Shown in pieces: positions 9,793 through 18,510 of a stretch of DNA of 64,000 bases. The notes under the pieces are model-generated. The model did not search any database. It saw only the letters and a program-made list of their open reading frames with translations, and had not been told where the DNA came from. Position 1 is the first letter of the stretch; each line of letters opens with the position of its first letter. Source of the stretch: Glycomyces arizonensis DSM 44726 (GTDB lineage: Bacteria > Actinomycetota > Actinomycetes > Mycobacteriales > Micromonosporaceae); the NCBI RefSeq assembly GCF_000482705.1, contig NZ_AXWO01000016.1, positions 62,001 to 126,000 of the forward strand, in the 5' to 3' direction. The translations under genes were made by a program, and so were the position numbers.

Positions 9793-10062
9793 ATGGCGCT
9801 CGAAGCCGACAAGAAGGCCGCGATCATCCAGGAGTACGCCACCCACGAGGGCGACTCGGGCTCGACCGAGGTCCAGGTGGCGCTGCTGACGGCCCGCATC
9901 AAGGAGCTCACCGCCCACGTCCAGGAGCACAAGCACGACCACCACTCGCGTCGCGGCCTGCTCCTCCTGGTCGGCAAGCGCCGCCGTCTGCTGAAGTACC
10001 TCCGCAACGAGGACATCACCCGCTACCGCGCGCTCATCGAGCGTCTCGGCATCCGCGGGTAG
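9793..10062 (+). CDS. rpsO: 30S ribosomal protein S15
   Basis: The 89-residue product is a full-length S15, which binds 16S rRNA in the platform of the small subunit. The family is clear from [17 protein letters not shown], the [22 protein letters not shown] block (rRNA-contacting His, Asp, Ser, Arg residues) and the end [19 protein letters not shown] precedes the ATG. It lies upstream of pnp as in many bacteria, separated from it by a long hairpin that may control pnp expression. Confidence 0.98.
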   Translation: MALEADKKAAIIQEYATHEGDSGSTEVQVALLTARIKELTAHVQEHKHDHHSRRGLLLLVGKRRRLLKYLRNEDITRYRALIERLGIRG

Positions 10063-10395
10063 AGCGGACCGGATGCAACAAGGGATCGGCCCGCCCGTCC
10101 CCGGCTCGCGCCGGGCCGGGCGGGCCGATCCGCGTCCGCCCCGCCCCGCCGTCCGGTTTCCGTTCGCGGCTGCCGCCGCGCCCGCCGGATAACGTAGGGT
10201 GGACTGAGAGCATCAGCTCTGCCACAGTGCCTCCCGACGAGGCACGGCGCGGCTCGCCAGAGACCGCCGGTCCTCGGTAGTGGCACCCGGACCGTCCCAT
10301 CGCAGATCGGGACGCCGCTCCGTGTGCTTCGATCGAAGACCGGCCCCAGCATGGCAAGGCGCGCTCCGAACCACACATGAGGAGTCACACACTCA
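10063..10395. other. rpsO-pnp intergenic region
   Basis: These 333 bases contain the large hairpin at 10083-10131 and, further on, an AT-richer stretch around 10188-10200 (with TAGGGT at 10195-10200) that could hold a pnp promoter. No gene is seen. Confidence 0.6.
10083..10131 (+). promoter_or_regulatory. Long hairpin between rpsO and pnp
   Basis: Arms 10083-10097 and 10117-10131 pair perfectly (15 bp) and the enclosed sequence contains a further CCGG/CCGG helix. There is no T-run. In enterobacteria and Streptomyces the rpsO-pnp interval holds hairpins cut by RNase III; this one is in the same place, so it is either a terminator or an RNA-processing site. Confidence 0.65.
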
Positions 10396-12822
10396 ATGTC
10401 CGAAGCAACCCAACGGACGCCCGAGGCCTACAACCTCGGCGAGCACCACGCCACCGCCGTCATCGACAACGGCTCGTTCGGCACCCGGGAGATCGTCTTC
10501 TCCACCGGCCGCCTCGCCAAGCTCGCGCAGGGCTCGGCCATCGTCCAGATGGACGACACCGTGGTCCTGGCGACCACGGCCGCGTCGAAGAGCCCGAAGG
10601 AGCACTTCGACTTCTTCCCGCTGACCGTCGACATCGAGGAGCGGATGTACGCCGCCGGGCGCATCCCCGGCTCGTTCTTCCGCCGCGAAGGCCGCCCCAG
10701 CGAGAACGCGATCCTCACCTGCCGCCTGATCGACCGCGGCCTGCGCCCCTCCTTCGTGAGCGGCCTGCGCAACGAGGTCCAGGTCATCGGCACCATCCTC
10801 GCCGTCGACGAGCGCGACGAGTACGACGTGGTCGCCATGAACGGCGCCTCCATGTCCACCCAGCTCGCCGGGCTGCCGTTCTCCGGCCCGCTCGGCTCCA
10901 CCCGCGCCGTCCTCATCGGCGAGCAGTGGGTGTGCTTCCCGACGCTCGAGCAGATCGAGCAGGCCACCTTCGACATGGTCGTCACAGGGCGAGTGCTCGA
11001 CTCGGGCGACGTCGCGATCATGATGGTCGAGGCCGAGGCCACCGACAACACCGTCAAGCTCATCGACGGCGGCGCCACCAAGCCCACCGAGGAGGTCGTC
11101 GCCGGCGGCCTCGAAGCGGTCAAGCCGGTCATCGCCGAGCTGGTGCGCGCCCAGTCCGAACTCGCCGGCGTCGCCGCCAAGCCCGTCGCCGACTACCCGC
11201 GCTTCCCCGACTACCTCGATGACGCGTACGCCGCCGTCGAGTCGTCGGTCTCCGCGGAGCTCGACCAGGCGCTCCAGATCGCCGACAAGCAGGACCGCGG
11301 CACCGAGCTCGACCGCGTCAAGGCGGTCATGCTCGAGAAGCTCGGCGCGGACTTCGAAGGCCGCGAAGGCGAGCTGTCCGCCGCGCTGCGCTCGCTCACC
11401 AAGAAGCTGGTCCGGGGGCGCGTCATCGCCGAGGGCGTCCGCATCGACGGCCGCTCCCCGGTGGACATCCGGCCGCTGTCGGCCGAGGTCGGCATCCTGC
11501 CGCGCGTCCACGGCTCGGCGCTGTTCGAGCGCGGCGAGACCCAGATCATGGGCGTCACCACGCTGAACATGCTGCGCATGGAGCAGGCCATCGACACGCT
11601 GTCGCCGGTGACCAAGAAGCGCTACATGCACAACTACAACTTCCCGCCGTACTCGACCGGCGAGACCGGCCGCGTCGGCTCCCCGAAGCGCCGCGAGATC
11701 GGCCACGGCGCGCTCGCCGAGCGCGCCCTGGTCCCGGTCCTGCCGAGCCGCGAGGAGTTCCCGTACGCGATCCGGCAGGTCTCCGAGGCGCTCGGCTCGA
11801 ACGGCTCGACGTCGATGGGCTCGGTCTGCGCCTCGACGATGTCGCTCATGACCGCGGGCGTGCCGATCAAGGCCCCCGTCGCGGGCATCGCGATGGGCCT
11901 GATCAGCGAGGAGAGCGACGGCGAGACGAAGTACGTCACGCTCACCGACATCCTCGGCGCCGAGGACGCCTACGGCGACATGGACTTCAAGGTCGCCGGG
12001 ACGGCCGAGTTCGTCACCGCGCTCCAGCTGGACACCAAGCTCGACGGCCTCCCCTCGGAGGTCCTCGCGCAGGCCCTCCAGCAGGCCAACGACGCCCGCC
12101 ACGCGATCCTCGACGTCATGGCCGAGGCCATCGCCGAGGTCGGCGAGCTGGCCAGCACGGCCCCGCGGATCACCACGCTGAAGATCCCGGTCGACAAGAT
12201 CGGCGCGGTCATCGGCCCGAAGGGCCAGACGATCAACTCGATCACCGAGGAGACCGGCGCGGACGTCACCGTCGAGGACGACGGCACGATCTACGTCGCC
12301 GCCGAGAAGGGCTCGCAGGCCGAGGCCGCCGTCGAGATGATCAACGGCATCGCGAACCCGACCCTGCCGAACGTGGGGGACCGGTTCCTCGGCACCGTGG
12401 TCAAGACCACCGACTTCGGCGCGTTCATCTCGTTGGTGCCGGGCCGCGACGGCCTGCTGCACATCTCGAAGGTCGGCGACGGCAAGCGCGTCGACCGCGT
12501 CGAGGACGTGCTGGGCGTCGGCGACAAGATCGAGGTCGAGATCGGCGACATCGACAACCGCGGCAAGATCTACCTCGACAAGGTCTACCCGGAGGGCCAG
12601 GAGCCGGAGGGCTACAAGAAGGGCCGCCCCGAGCGCCGCGAGGGCGACCGCGGCGGACGCGGCGGCGACCGCGGCTCCCGCGGTGACCGCGGCCCGCGTC
12701 GCGACGGCGGCGGACGCCGCGGCGACGACGACCGGCCGCGTCGCTCGGACGACGACCACGGCGGCGAGCGCCGTCGCCGCCGGACCCGCCGCTCGGAGGA
12801 CTCCGGAGGCTCTGAAGAGTAG
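10396..12822 (+). CDS. pnp: Polynucleotide phosphorylase
   Basis: The 808-residue protein is a phosphate-dependent 3'-5' exoribonuclease and polymerase. Two RNase PH-like domains are separated by the all-helical linker; the second contains the [23 protein letters not shown] and [10 protein letters not shown]-type segments and the catalytic [14 protein letters not shown] region. A KH domain ([16 protein letters not shown], about residues 597-612) and an S1 domain (from [18 protein letters not shown]) follow. The C-terminus has a long Arg/Gly/Asp-rich tail (RGGDRG repeats from about residue 745), common in actinobacterial PNPases and likely RNA-binding or disordered. GAGGAG precedes the ATG by 11 nt. 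The M16 protease gene starts immediately after the stop. Confidence 0.97.
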   Translation: MSEATQRTPEAYNLGEHHATAVIDNGSFGTREIVFSTGRLAKLAQGSAIVQMDDTVVLATTAASKSPKEHFDFFPLTVDIEERMYAAGRIPGSFFRREGRPSENAILTCRLIDRGLRPSFVSGLRNEVQVIGTILAVDERDEYDVVAMNGASMSTQLAGLPFSGPLGSTRAVLIGEQWVCFPTLEQIEQATFDMVVTGRVLDSGDVAIMMVEAEATDNTVKLIDGGATKPTEEVVAGGLEAVKPVIAELVRAQSELAGVAAKPVADYPRFPDYLDDAYAAVESSVSAELDQALQIADKQDRGTELDRVKAVMLEKLGADFEGREGELSAALRSLTKKLVRGRVIAEGVRIDGRSPVDIRPLSAEVGILPRVHGSALFERGETQIMGVTTLNMLRMEQAIDTLSPVTKKRYMHNYNFPPYSTGETGRVGSPKRREIGHGALAERALVPVLPSREEFPYAIRQVSEALGSNGSTSMGSVCASTMSLMTAGVPIKAPVAGIAMGLISEESDGETKYVTLTDILGAEDAYGDMDFKVAGTAEFVTALQLDTKLDGLPSEVLAQALQQANDARHAILDVMAEAIAEVGELASTAPRITTLKIPVDKIGAVIGPKGQTINSITEETGADVTVEDDGTIYVAAEKGSQAEAAVEMINGIANPTLPNVGDRFLGTVVKTTDFGAFISLVPGRDGLLHISKVGDGKRVDRVEDVLGVGDKIEVEIGDIDNRGKIYLDKVYPEGQEPEGYKKGRPERREGDRGGRGGDRGSRGDRGPRRDGGGRRGDDDRPRRSDDDHGGERRRRRTRRSEDSGGSEE

Positions 12823-14118
12823 ATGAGTCGTCCTCAGACTCGAACGCTCATGGACAATCCGCTGGGCGGCACGGTGCGACGCACGGTGCTGCCCAGCGGA
12901 TTGACCGTGCTGACCGAGGCGATCCCCGCGATGCGCTCGGCGTCGGTCGGCGCCTGGGTCGGCGTCGGCGCCCGCGACGAGGCCCCCGAGATGTCGGGCG
13001 CCTCGCACTTCCTGGAGCACCTGCTGTTCAAGGGCACGGCCAAGCGCTCGGCCGCCGAGATCTCCGAGGCCATCGAGGCCGTCGGCGGTGAGTCGAACGC
13101 CTACACCGCGCGCGACCACACCTGCTTCTACGAGCGGGTCCTCGCCGACGACCTGCCGCTGGCCCTCGACGTGCTCGGCGACGCCGTCTCCAGCTCGCTG
13201 ATCGCGGCGAAGGACGTCGAGACCGAGCGCGGCGTCATCCTCGAGGAGATCGCCGCGTCGGTCGACGAGCCCGCCGAAGTGGTCCACGAGCTGTTCAACC
13301 GCGCCGTGTTCGGCGACGGCCCCATGGGCCGCGACATCGCCGGGACGGTCGAGTCGGTCCGCGACCTCACCGCCGAGCGGATCCGCGGCTTCTACCGCCG
13401 CCACTACCTGCCCTCGAACCTGGTCGTGTCCGTCGCCGGAGGCGTCGACCACGACGAGGTCGTCAAGCTCGCCAAGGAGGCCTTCGCGCCCCTGCCGCCC
13501 GGCACCCCCGAGCCGCCGCGGCGACGCCGCGACGACCTCCCCGAGCGTCCCGAACTGCTCGCGGTCGAACGCGAGGACACCGAGCAGGCGCACCTCGTCG
13601 TCGGCTGCCGGACCATGTCCCGCAAGGACGACCGCACCTACGCCCTCGGCGTGCTGAACAACGTCCTGGGCGGCGGCATGTCCTCGCGCCTGTTCCAGTC
13701 CATCAGGGAGGAGCGGGGCCTGGCCTACACCGTCAGCTCCTCGACCTCCTACTTCGGCGCCACCGGCTCGTTCAGCGTCTACGCCGGATGCGCCCCCGAC
13801 AACGCCCGCGAGGTCCGCGACCTCGTCGCCGCCGAGCTCGGGCGCGTGGTGAACGAGGGCATCACCGAGGAGGAGCTGCACCGCGGCAAGAAGATGTACC
13901 AGGTGGGCGTGCTGCTGGCGCTGGAGGACTCCGGCTCCCGCATGGACTGGCTGGGCCGCGACGAGCTGCTGTACGGCGAGCTGATGAGCGTCGAGGAGGA
14001 CCTGGCCCGCAACGACGCGGTCACCATGGACGCCGTGCGCGCGGTCGCCGCCGATATCCTGTCGCAGCCGATGACGACCGCGGCCGTGGGGCCGTTCGAC
14101 CGAGGAGCGTTCGAATGA
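12823..14118 (+). CDS. M16 family zinc metalloprotease
   Basis: The 431-residue product is a pitrilysin/processing-peptidase-type protease. The inverted zinc motif HFLEH (His62, Glu65, His66) and the third ligand Glu142 in GVILEEI are all present, so this copy should be active. The second, non-catalytic M16 domain contains the GGGMSSRLFQSIREERGLAYTV-type segment. The ATG directly abuts the pnp stop with no gap, and the end overlaps dapB by 4 nt, so pnp, this gene and dapB probably form one transcript. The gene pair with pnp is conserved in actinobacteria. Substrates are unknown. Confidence 0.93.
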   Translation: MSRPQTRTLMDNPLGGTVRRTVLPSGLTVLTEAIPAMRSASVGAWVGVGARDEAPEMSGASHFLEHLLFKGTAKRSAAEISEAIEAVGGESNAYTARDHTCFYERVLADDLPLALDVLGDAVSSSLIAAKDVETERGVILEEIAASVDEPAEVVHELFNRAVFGDGPMGRDIAGTVESVRDLTAERIRGFYRRHYLPSNLVVSVAGGVDHDEVVKLAKEAFAPLPPGTPEPPRRRRDDLPERPELLAVEREDTEQAHLVVGCRTMSRKDDRTYALGVLNNVLGGGMSSRLFQSIREERGLAYTVSSSTSYFGATGSFSVYAGCAPDNAREVRDLVAAELGRVVNEGITEEELHRGKKMYQVGVLLALEDSGSRMDWLGRDELLYGELMSVEEDLARNDAVTMDAVRAVAADILSQPMTTAAVGPFDRGAFE

Positions 14119-14855
14119 TCAAAGTGGGTGTGCTGGGAGCGCACGGCCGGATGGGCACGGCCGTGTGCGAGGCCGTCGCCGACGCCGACGACCTGGAGCT
14201 GGCCGCGGCCGTCGACCAGGACGAGCCGCTCGGGAAGCTCACCGACGCCGGCGTGGACGTCGTCGTCGACTTCACGCTGCCGAGCGTGGTCATGGACAAC
14301 CTCGCCTGGTGCTTCGACCAGGGCCTGCACACCGTCGTGGGCACCTCCGGCTTCGACGAGGCCCGGCTCGACCGGGTCCGCGAGATGCTCGGCGCCGACC
14401 CCGACGTCGGCTGCGTGATCGCCCCGAACTTCGGCATCGGCGCGGTGCTGATGATGCAGTTCGCCGCGAAGGCCGCCAAGCACTTCTCCTCGGCCGAGAT
14501 CGTCGAGACCCACCACCCGCGCAAGGTCGACGCCCCCTCGGGCACGGCCCTGCACACCGCGCGATTGATCGCCGCCGCCCGCGCCGAGGCCGGCTGCCCC
14601 GAGATGCCGGACGCGACCGCCGAGGACGCCACCGGCGCCCGCGGCGGCGAGGTCGACGGCGTCCACGTCCACGCGATCCGCTCGGCCGGCTACGTGGCGA
14701 GCCAGGAGGTCCGCTTCGGCGGCCCCGGCGAGCGCTTCACGATCAGCCACGACTCGCTCGACCGCGCCGCCTTCATGCCGGGCGTCCTCCTCGCCGTCCG
14801 CGAGGTCCCGGCCCGCCCGGGCCTGACGGTGGGCATCGACGACCTCCTGGAGTGA
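14115..14855 (+). CDS. dapB: 4-hydroxy-tetrahydrodipicolinate reductase
   Basis: The 246-residue enzyme reduces hydroxytetrahydrodipicolinate with NAD(P)H in the lysine/diaminopimelate pathway. It has the Rossmann motif GVLGAHGRMG (residues 5-14), the catalytic ETHHPRKVDAPSGTA block (His133, His134, Lys137) and the C-terminal SHDSLDRAAFMPGVLLA segment. The ATG overlaps the M16 protease stop (ATGA) and GAGGAG lies 8 nt upstream. DapA, the preceding enzyme, is encoded 4.5 kb downstream on the same strand, with accessory genes between. Confidence 0.97.
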   Translation: MIKVGVLGAHGRMGTAVCEAVADADDLELAAAVDQDEPLGKLTDAGVDVVVDFTLPSVVMDNLAWCFDQGLHTVVGTSGFDEARLDRVREMLGADPDVGCVIAPNFGIGAVLMMQFAAKAAKHFSSAEIVETHHPRKVDAPSGTALHTARLIAAARAEAGCPEMPDATAEDATGARGGEVDGVHVHAIRSAGYVASQEVRFGGPGERFTISHDSLDRAAFMPGVLLAVREVPARPGLTVGIDDLLE

Positions 14856-14896
14856 GCCTCGACATGTGAGGGTTTGGCGTGTCGCTTCGCGGCGTG

Positions 14897-14916
14897 ACAT
14901 AATGATCAAGTTATGT
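14897..14916. promoter_or_regulatory. Operator/-10 palindrome of the higBA-type operon
   Basis: ACATAA and TTATGT form an inverted repeat with an 8-nt spacer. The right arm is itself a good -10 placed 7 nt before the toxin GTG, so the antitoxin binding this palindrome would block RNA polymerase. The operator role is inferred. Confidence 0.5.
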
Positions 14917-14923
14917 TCGGGCG

Positions 14924-15301
14924 GTGACTTGGAAAATCAACCTTCACGATGAAGTGAGAGCTTGGCTTGTAGTGCTGGCGGAAAGCGATCCGGAAAGTGT
15001 TGAGCTTATCGACCAGGCCATTGATCATCTCGGCAACGAAGGACCGACGACCGGAAGGCCGCTCGTGGACCGGATCAAAGGCAGCAAGTTCCAGAATATG
15101 AAAGAACTTCGACCTGCTTCGGCCGGTCGCACGGAGATTCGGATGCTGTTCGCGTTCGATCCCGTCAGAGAGGCGATCGTGTTGGTGGCCGGAGATAAAT
15201 CGGGCCGGTGGGAGAGTTGGTATCGCCAGGCGATACCGATCGCCGATGCAAGATTCGCAGAACACCTTACGATGCTGAAGGAGGAGGGCGGCAATGGCTA
15301 A
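14924..15301 (+). CDS. HigB/RelE-type toxin
   Basis: This 125-residue protein resembles the phage-derived Gp49/HigB-like branch of the RelE/ParE superfamily, which cleave mRNA at the ribosome. The opening (WKINLHDEVRAWLVVL), the GPTTGRPLVDRIKGSKFQNMKELRP block and the GRTEIRMLFAFDP strand with EAIVLVAGDK are the conserved landmarks. The start is GTG 14924, probably leaderless. Its 3' end overlaps the downstream antitoxin by 8 nt. Base composition is lower in GC than the neighbouring dapB, in line with a transferred module. Confidence 0.88.
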   Translation: MTWKINLHDEVRAWLVVLAESDPESVELIDQAIDHLGNEGPTTGRPLVDRIKGSKFQNMKELRPASAGRTEIRMLFAFDPVREAIVLVAGDKSGRWESWYRQAIPIADARFAEHLTMLKEEGGNG

Positions 15302-15623
15302 GTACTCGACGTGGGAAGAGGTCAAGGCGCAGATACGCGCCGTTGATCCGCGAAGTGACGCTGAACGCGAGGCGGGTAGAGAAGCCGCACGCGCACGTCA
15401 TGAAGCGTACGTCCGCGGCTACCAGCTCTCCGAGATGCGCAAGGCCGCGCAGCTGACGCAGGCCGAGCTCGCGGAGCGGCTCGGTGTCACGCAGGCGCGG
15501 GTCTCCAAGATCGAGTCCGGCGATGTCTCCGGCATCGATATCGTCCGCGGCTACGTCAACGCGCTCGGTGGTGAAGTCGTCCTGACCGCCACCTTGGGGG
15601 ACAAGACCTGGAAGGTCGTCTGA
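15294..15623 (+). CDS. XRE-family HTH antitoxin (HigA-type)
   Basis: A 109-residue protein with an N-terminal helical extension and a Cro/C1-type helix-turn-helix in the second half (QLTQAELAERLGVTQARVSKIESG, about residues 54-77, with the recognition helix at VTQARVSKIE). The end (VRGYVNALGGEVVLTATLGD) is the conserved strand of this antitoxin group. It should neutralise the toxin of the preceding gene and repress the operon through the palindrome at 14897-14916. AAGGAGGAGGG precedes the ATG, and the overlap indicates coupled translation. Confidence 0.9.
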   Translation: MAKYSTWEEVKAQIRAVDPRSDAEREAGREAARARHEAYVRGYQLSEMRKAAQLTQAELAERLGVTQARVSKIESGDVSGIDIVRGYVNALGGEVVLTATLGDKTWKVV

Positions 15624-15654
15624 CCGGACCGCTTCGAGGGGGCGGCCCGCCGCC

Positions 15655-16341
15655 TCAGCGCGCTCCCGTGGAGTATCTGCGGAGCCTGCTCCACTGCCAC
15701 AGCCATATCAGCGCCAGCACGACCACGAGCGCGGCCACGGCCACGGCGATCCAGACCCACGCGTTGTGCTGCTCGGCCTCGGCGTGGAGCTCGTACTCCT
15801 CGCCCGGGCTCATCCGCCAGGTCACGGTGCGCCCTTCGAGTTCACCGTTGTGCTCGGTGACGTCGGCGGGGAAGTTGACGCTGATGATGATCTCGGCCTC
15901 GGCGAGGGCCTCGGACGGCAGGAAGCCGGTGGTCCGCAGGTCCCAGTAGCCGTCGAGGACGTAGCGGCGGTTCTCGTGGCCGAGGTGCAGGTAGCCCCAT
16001 TCGTCGCCGCCGAGGTCGGCGAAGTCGCTCAGCGGCCGGTCGGCGAAGGTGGCGCTGCGGCCGACGTAGCCCTCCTCGCGGTAGTCGCTGTGCTCGGCGT
16101 CGGGGACGCCCTCCAGCAGCGCCTCCAGGAAGTCGTCCAATTGGGACTTGTCGATGGCGGTCCCGCCCGAGCGGACCTTACTGAGGAACTCCTCGCTCCA
16201 GGCGGCGGTGAGGGTCCCGCCGACCGTGTCGTCGGACCGCACGTCGAGCCGCAGGTCGAGCCTGAGGCAGCCGGTGGCGGCGAACAGGACGGCGAGGGCG
16301 AGGGCGGCGGCCAGGGCCGCCCGCTTCGTGAGACCCGGCAT
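15655..16341 (-). CDS. LppM-like membrane lipoprotein
   Basis: The 228-residue product begins with a lipoprotein signal (hydrophobic run then ATGC, Cys24) and ends with one membrane helix (WVWIAVAVAALVVVLALIWLW, about residues 194-214) and a basic tail. The extracytoplasmic body (LRLDLRLDVRSDDTVGGTLTAAW and the FLPSEALAEAEIIISVNFPADV segment) matches the LppM family of actinobacterial envelope lipoproteins, implicated in mycobacteria in host interaction; the molecular role is unknown. TAGGCT lies 6 nt before the ATG, so it is probably leaderless. It is divergent from the DUF2752 gene. Confidence 0.75.
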   Translation of the reverse strand: MPGLTKRAALAAALALAVLFAATGCLRLDLRLDVRSDDTVGGTLTAAWSEEFLSKVRSGGTAIDKSQLDDFLEALLEGVPDAEHSDYREEGYVGRSATFADRPLSDFADLGGDEWGYLHLGHENRRYVLDGYWDLRTTGFLPSEALAEAEIIISVNFPADVTEHNGELEGRTVTWRMSPGEEYELHAEAEQHNAWVWIAVAVAALVVVLALIWLWQWSRLRRYSTGAR

Positions 16342-16437
16342 GCTCAGAGCCTAAACGCGAGCGCGCCGCGGACCGCCGGTTTCGCCTAGATCGGCCCTCG
16401 GCGACGCGCGGGGCTACGCTGTGAGGCGGGAGGCATC

Positions 16438-16929
16438 GTGTGCGCAGTTGAGGAGGCGACCCTGGAGCGCCCGCGGAAGCGGCGCCCGAACGCGGTCGCG
16501 CGGTGGACGAACCACCTGTTCGCCCAGCCCTGGCTCGCGCCGGTGGCGGTGCTCGTCTGCTTCGCCGCGGCGGCGGGCGGGGTCGTGGCGACGAACCCGA
16601 CCGACAACACCGGGCCTTCGACGTGCCTGGTCAAGATGCTCACGGGCTTCGACTGCCCCGGCTGCGGCGGCACCCGCGCGTTCTACTACCTGCTGACGGC
16701 GAACCTGCCCGAGGCCGCCAGGCACCACGCCATGGCCGTCTTCGCCGCGCCGTTCCTCGTCTGGATGTACCTGTCGTGGGCGCTGCCCCGCGTGGCGCCG
16801 AAGGTGAGGTGGAGGCTGCCGACGTTCCACCTCACCCCGAACGTCCTGACGTCGTTCCTGATCGTCTGGGGCGTGTTCTTCCTGGCCCGCAACCTGCCGT
16901 GGGAGCCGTTCACGTACTTCTACGTCTAG
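16438..16929 (+). CDS. DUF2752 membrane protein
   Basis: The 163-residue protein carries the DUF2752 signature DCPGCGGTRAFYYLL (around residues 71-85; two Cys with Gly-Gly-Thr-Arg) between hydrophobic segments, with a basic N-terminus and about three to four membrane helices. The family has no known function; the CPGCG motif suggests metal binding or redox chemistry at the membrane face, which is inference. GGGAGG lies before the GTG start. The gene converges on the DUF4097 gene. Confidence 0.85.
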   Translation: MCAVEEATLERPRKRRPNAVARWTNHLFAQPWLAPVAVLVCFAAAAGGVVATNPTDNTGPSTCLVKMLTGFDCPGCGGTRAFYYLLTANLPEAARHHAMAVFAAPFLVWMYLSWALPRVAPKVRWRLPTFHLTPNVLTSFLIVWGVFFLARNLPWEPFTYFYV

Positions 16930-16956
16930 GCCTCAAAAACCTGGGCCCCCGCGCGG

Positions 16957-17778
16957 TCAGTGGTAGGCGTTCGCCCGGTGCAGGTAGATGTCCCCCGAGA
17001 CCGACCTGGCCCGCACCTCCAGGCTCGTGCCGTCGTTCGACGGCGCCGGGGAGGTGTCCCCGGCGGCGAGCTCGGAGGTCACGGTCCCGGCCTTGGCGTC
17101 CAGGTCCATCCACACGTCGGTGCCGGACACGACCCCGATGCTGACGCGCCCCGAGACGGTGTTGGCCCGGCAGGTGCCCGACTTGAGCGCCCCCAGCTCG
17201 ATCGCCCCCGACAGCGTGTTGACGCGCGCCGAGCCGTCCAGCTTCTCGGCGATGACCGCGCCCGCGACCGTCTTGGCCGAGAAGTCCCCTCCTACGTGGT
17301 CGGCCCGGACCTGGCCCGAGGCGGTGTTGGCGCGGAACTCGTCGGCGGTGTCGATGACGCTGACCGAACCGGAGACGGTGTTGGCGCGCACGCTGGCGGC
17401 GTGCTCGACGGTGGCCGAGCCCGCGACGGTGTTGATCGAGACCGGCCCGAGCCTGCCGTGCAGGCTGATCGGCGCCGAGGTCGACTTGATCGCCACGTCG
17501 GAGCCGACCGGGACCTTCACGGCGACGTGGACACCGATCTGCTTCTTGAACAGCCAGTTCTGCGGCTTCTCGGGCGCGACGACGCGCAGGTGCCCGTTCT
17601 CGAACTCGACGCGGGCCAGGTCGGCGGCGTCGGTGTCGCCGTCCGACTTGCGCTGCGCCGGCTTGATCTCGACCAGCACCTGGTCGGACTCGTGAGCGGT
17701 GACGGTGGCCGATCCCTCGGCGAGGGTGATCGACGCGGTGATCGGTCCGTCGTTGGTGAATTCGGTGTACTCGTTCAT
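16957..17778 (-). CDS. DUF4097 beta-strand repeat protein
   Basis: A 273-residue protein made almost entirely of short beta-helix-like repeats with the recurrent pattern xANTVSGxVxV (for example VRANTVSGSVSV, FRANTASGQVRA, CRANTVSGRVSI), the hallmark of the DUF4097/DUF4098 family. No signal peptide or membrane segment is present. It follows the RHH gene by 16 nt on the same strand and is presumably co-transcribed with it. DUF4097 genes commonly sit next to small regulators in actinobacteria, but the function of the repeat domain is not established. Confidence 0.85.
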   Translation of the reverse strand: MNEYTEFTNDGPITASITLAEGSATVTAHESDQVLVEIKPAQRKSDGDTDAADLARVEFENGHLRVVAPEKPQNWLFKKQIGVHVAVKVPVGSDVAIKSTSAPISLHGRLGPVSINTVAGSATVEHAASVRANTVSGSVSVIDTADEFRANTASGQVRADHVGGDFSAKTVAGAVIAEKLDGSARVNTLSGAIELGALKSGTCRANTVSGRVSIGVVSGTDVWMDLDAKAGTVTSELAAGDTSPAPSNDGTSLEVRARSVSGDIYLHRANAYH

Positions 17779-17794
17779 GAGTTCCGCTCTCTCG

Positions 17795-18286
17795 CTAGGC
17801 CCGGGCGTAGCCGGTGATGCGTTGGCTGTATCGCGCGCCGCTGGCGGGGCCGGACGAGCGCGACGTGTGGACGGCGGTGTTCACGGCCCGCACGAGCCAG
17901 GAGTTGACCGAGGCGCCCTCCGAGGAGGCGGCCCGCTCGACGCCCTCCTTGAGCGACTCCGGCAGGCGTAGCGTGATCCGGGCGACGTCGTCGTCTCCCG
18001 GCGGGGCCGGGGGCGGCGCGGCCTCGGCGGCCTCGACATCGGTGACGCGCAGGTCGACCTCCTTGCCCCGCACGCGCAGGTCGACCGAGGCGGACGAGCC
18101 CGCCTGGTCGAGCCCGGCCGTGATCTCGGCGGCGGCCTCGGAGAGCGCCTCCATGAGCGCGAGCCGCGCTCCGGCGTCGAGGGCCTCTGACAGCAGTTCG
18201 GCAGTCCGCGCGGCGTCTTCACCCGCCGGCGCGGCGGCGGCGGTGAGGCTCCGGCGGAGCGATTCGATATACGGCGTCAAGTCCAT
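17795..18286 (-). CDS. Ribbon-helix-helix DNA-binding protein (HicB/Arc-type)
   Basis: The 163-residue product has an Ala-rich helical N-terminal part (to about residue 85), a Pro-rich linker and an RHH module (VARITLRLPESLKEGVERAA then EGASVNSWLVRAVNTAV, about residues 102-141). RHH proteins bind DNA as dimers through the beta strand. The gene heads a two-gene operon with DUF4097, and an 18-bp palindrome overlies its promoter, suggesting autorepression. CATTAT 6 nt before the ATG indicates a leaderless message. No toxin partner is adjacent, so it need not be an antitoxin. Confidence 0.75.
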   Translation of the reverse strand: MDLTPYIESLRRSLTAAAAPAGEDAARTAELLSEALDAGARLALMEALSEAAAEITAGLDQAGSSASVDLRVRGKEVDLRVTDVEAAEAAPPPAPPGDDDVARITLRLPESLKEGVERAASSEGASVNSWLVRAVNTAVHTSRSSGPASGARYSQRITGYARA

Positions 18287-18297
18287 GACACCATAAT

Positions 18298-18315
18298 GAC
18301 ATCACTTTTGATGTC
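18298..18315. promoter_or_regulatory. Operator palindrome upstream of the RHH gene
   Basis: GACATCA and TGATGTC around a 4-nt spacer form a perfect inverted repeat 11 nt upstream of the RHH start, directly behind its -10. RHH proteins usually bind such short palindromes in their own promoters. Confidence 0.5.
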
Positions 18316-18510
18316 TGTCAAGTGATGGCGGTGACCCCTGATGCCTCTGCGTCGCACGAATGTGGAAAACCGCTGGTGGACCGACGCGGCCATCGGGTAG
18401 AGATGACAAGGGGGCACCGCAGGGCGCGGCCGAGGCCACAGCAGTCCTCCGAGTACGCTCATAGGGCTATCACCAGCAGTGAGCACACCGACCACGAAGG
18501 GGAACGGGGC

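Noticed and set aside
10393-13881. A very long open frame (1162 codons) on the minus strand opposite pnp and the M16 protease gene
   Set aside because: Its translation is Asp/Arg/Gly/Ala low-complexity, typical of the antisense of GC-rich genes, and the plus-strand genes are certain.
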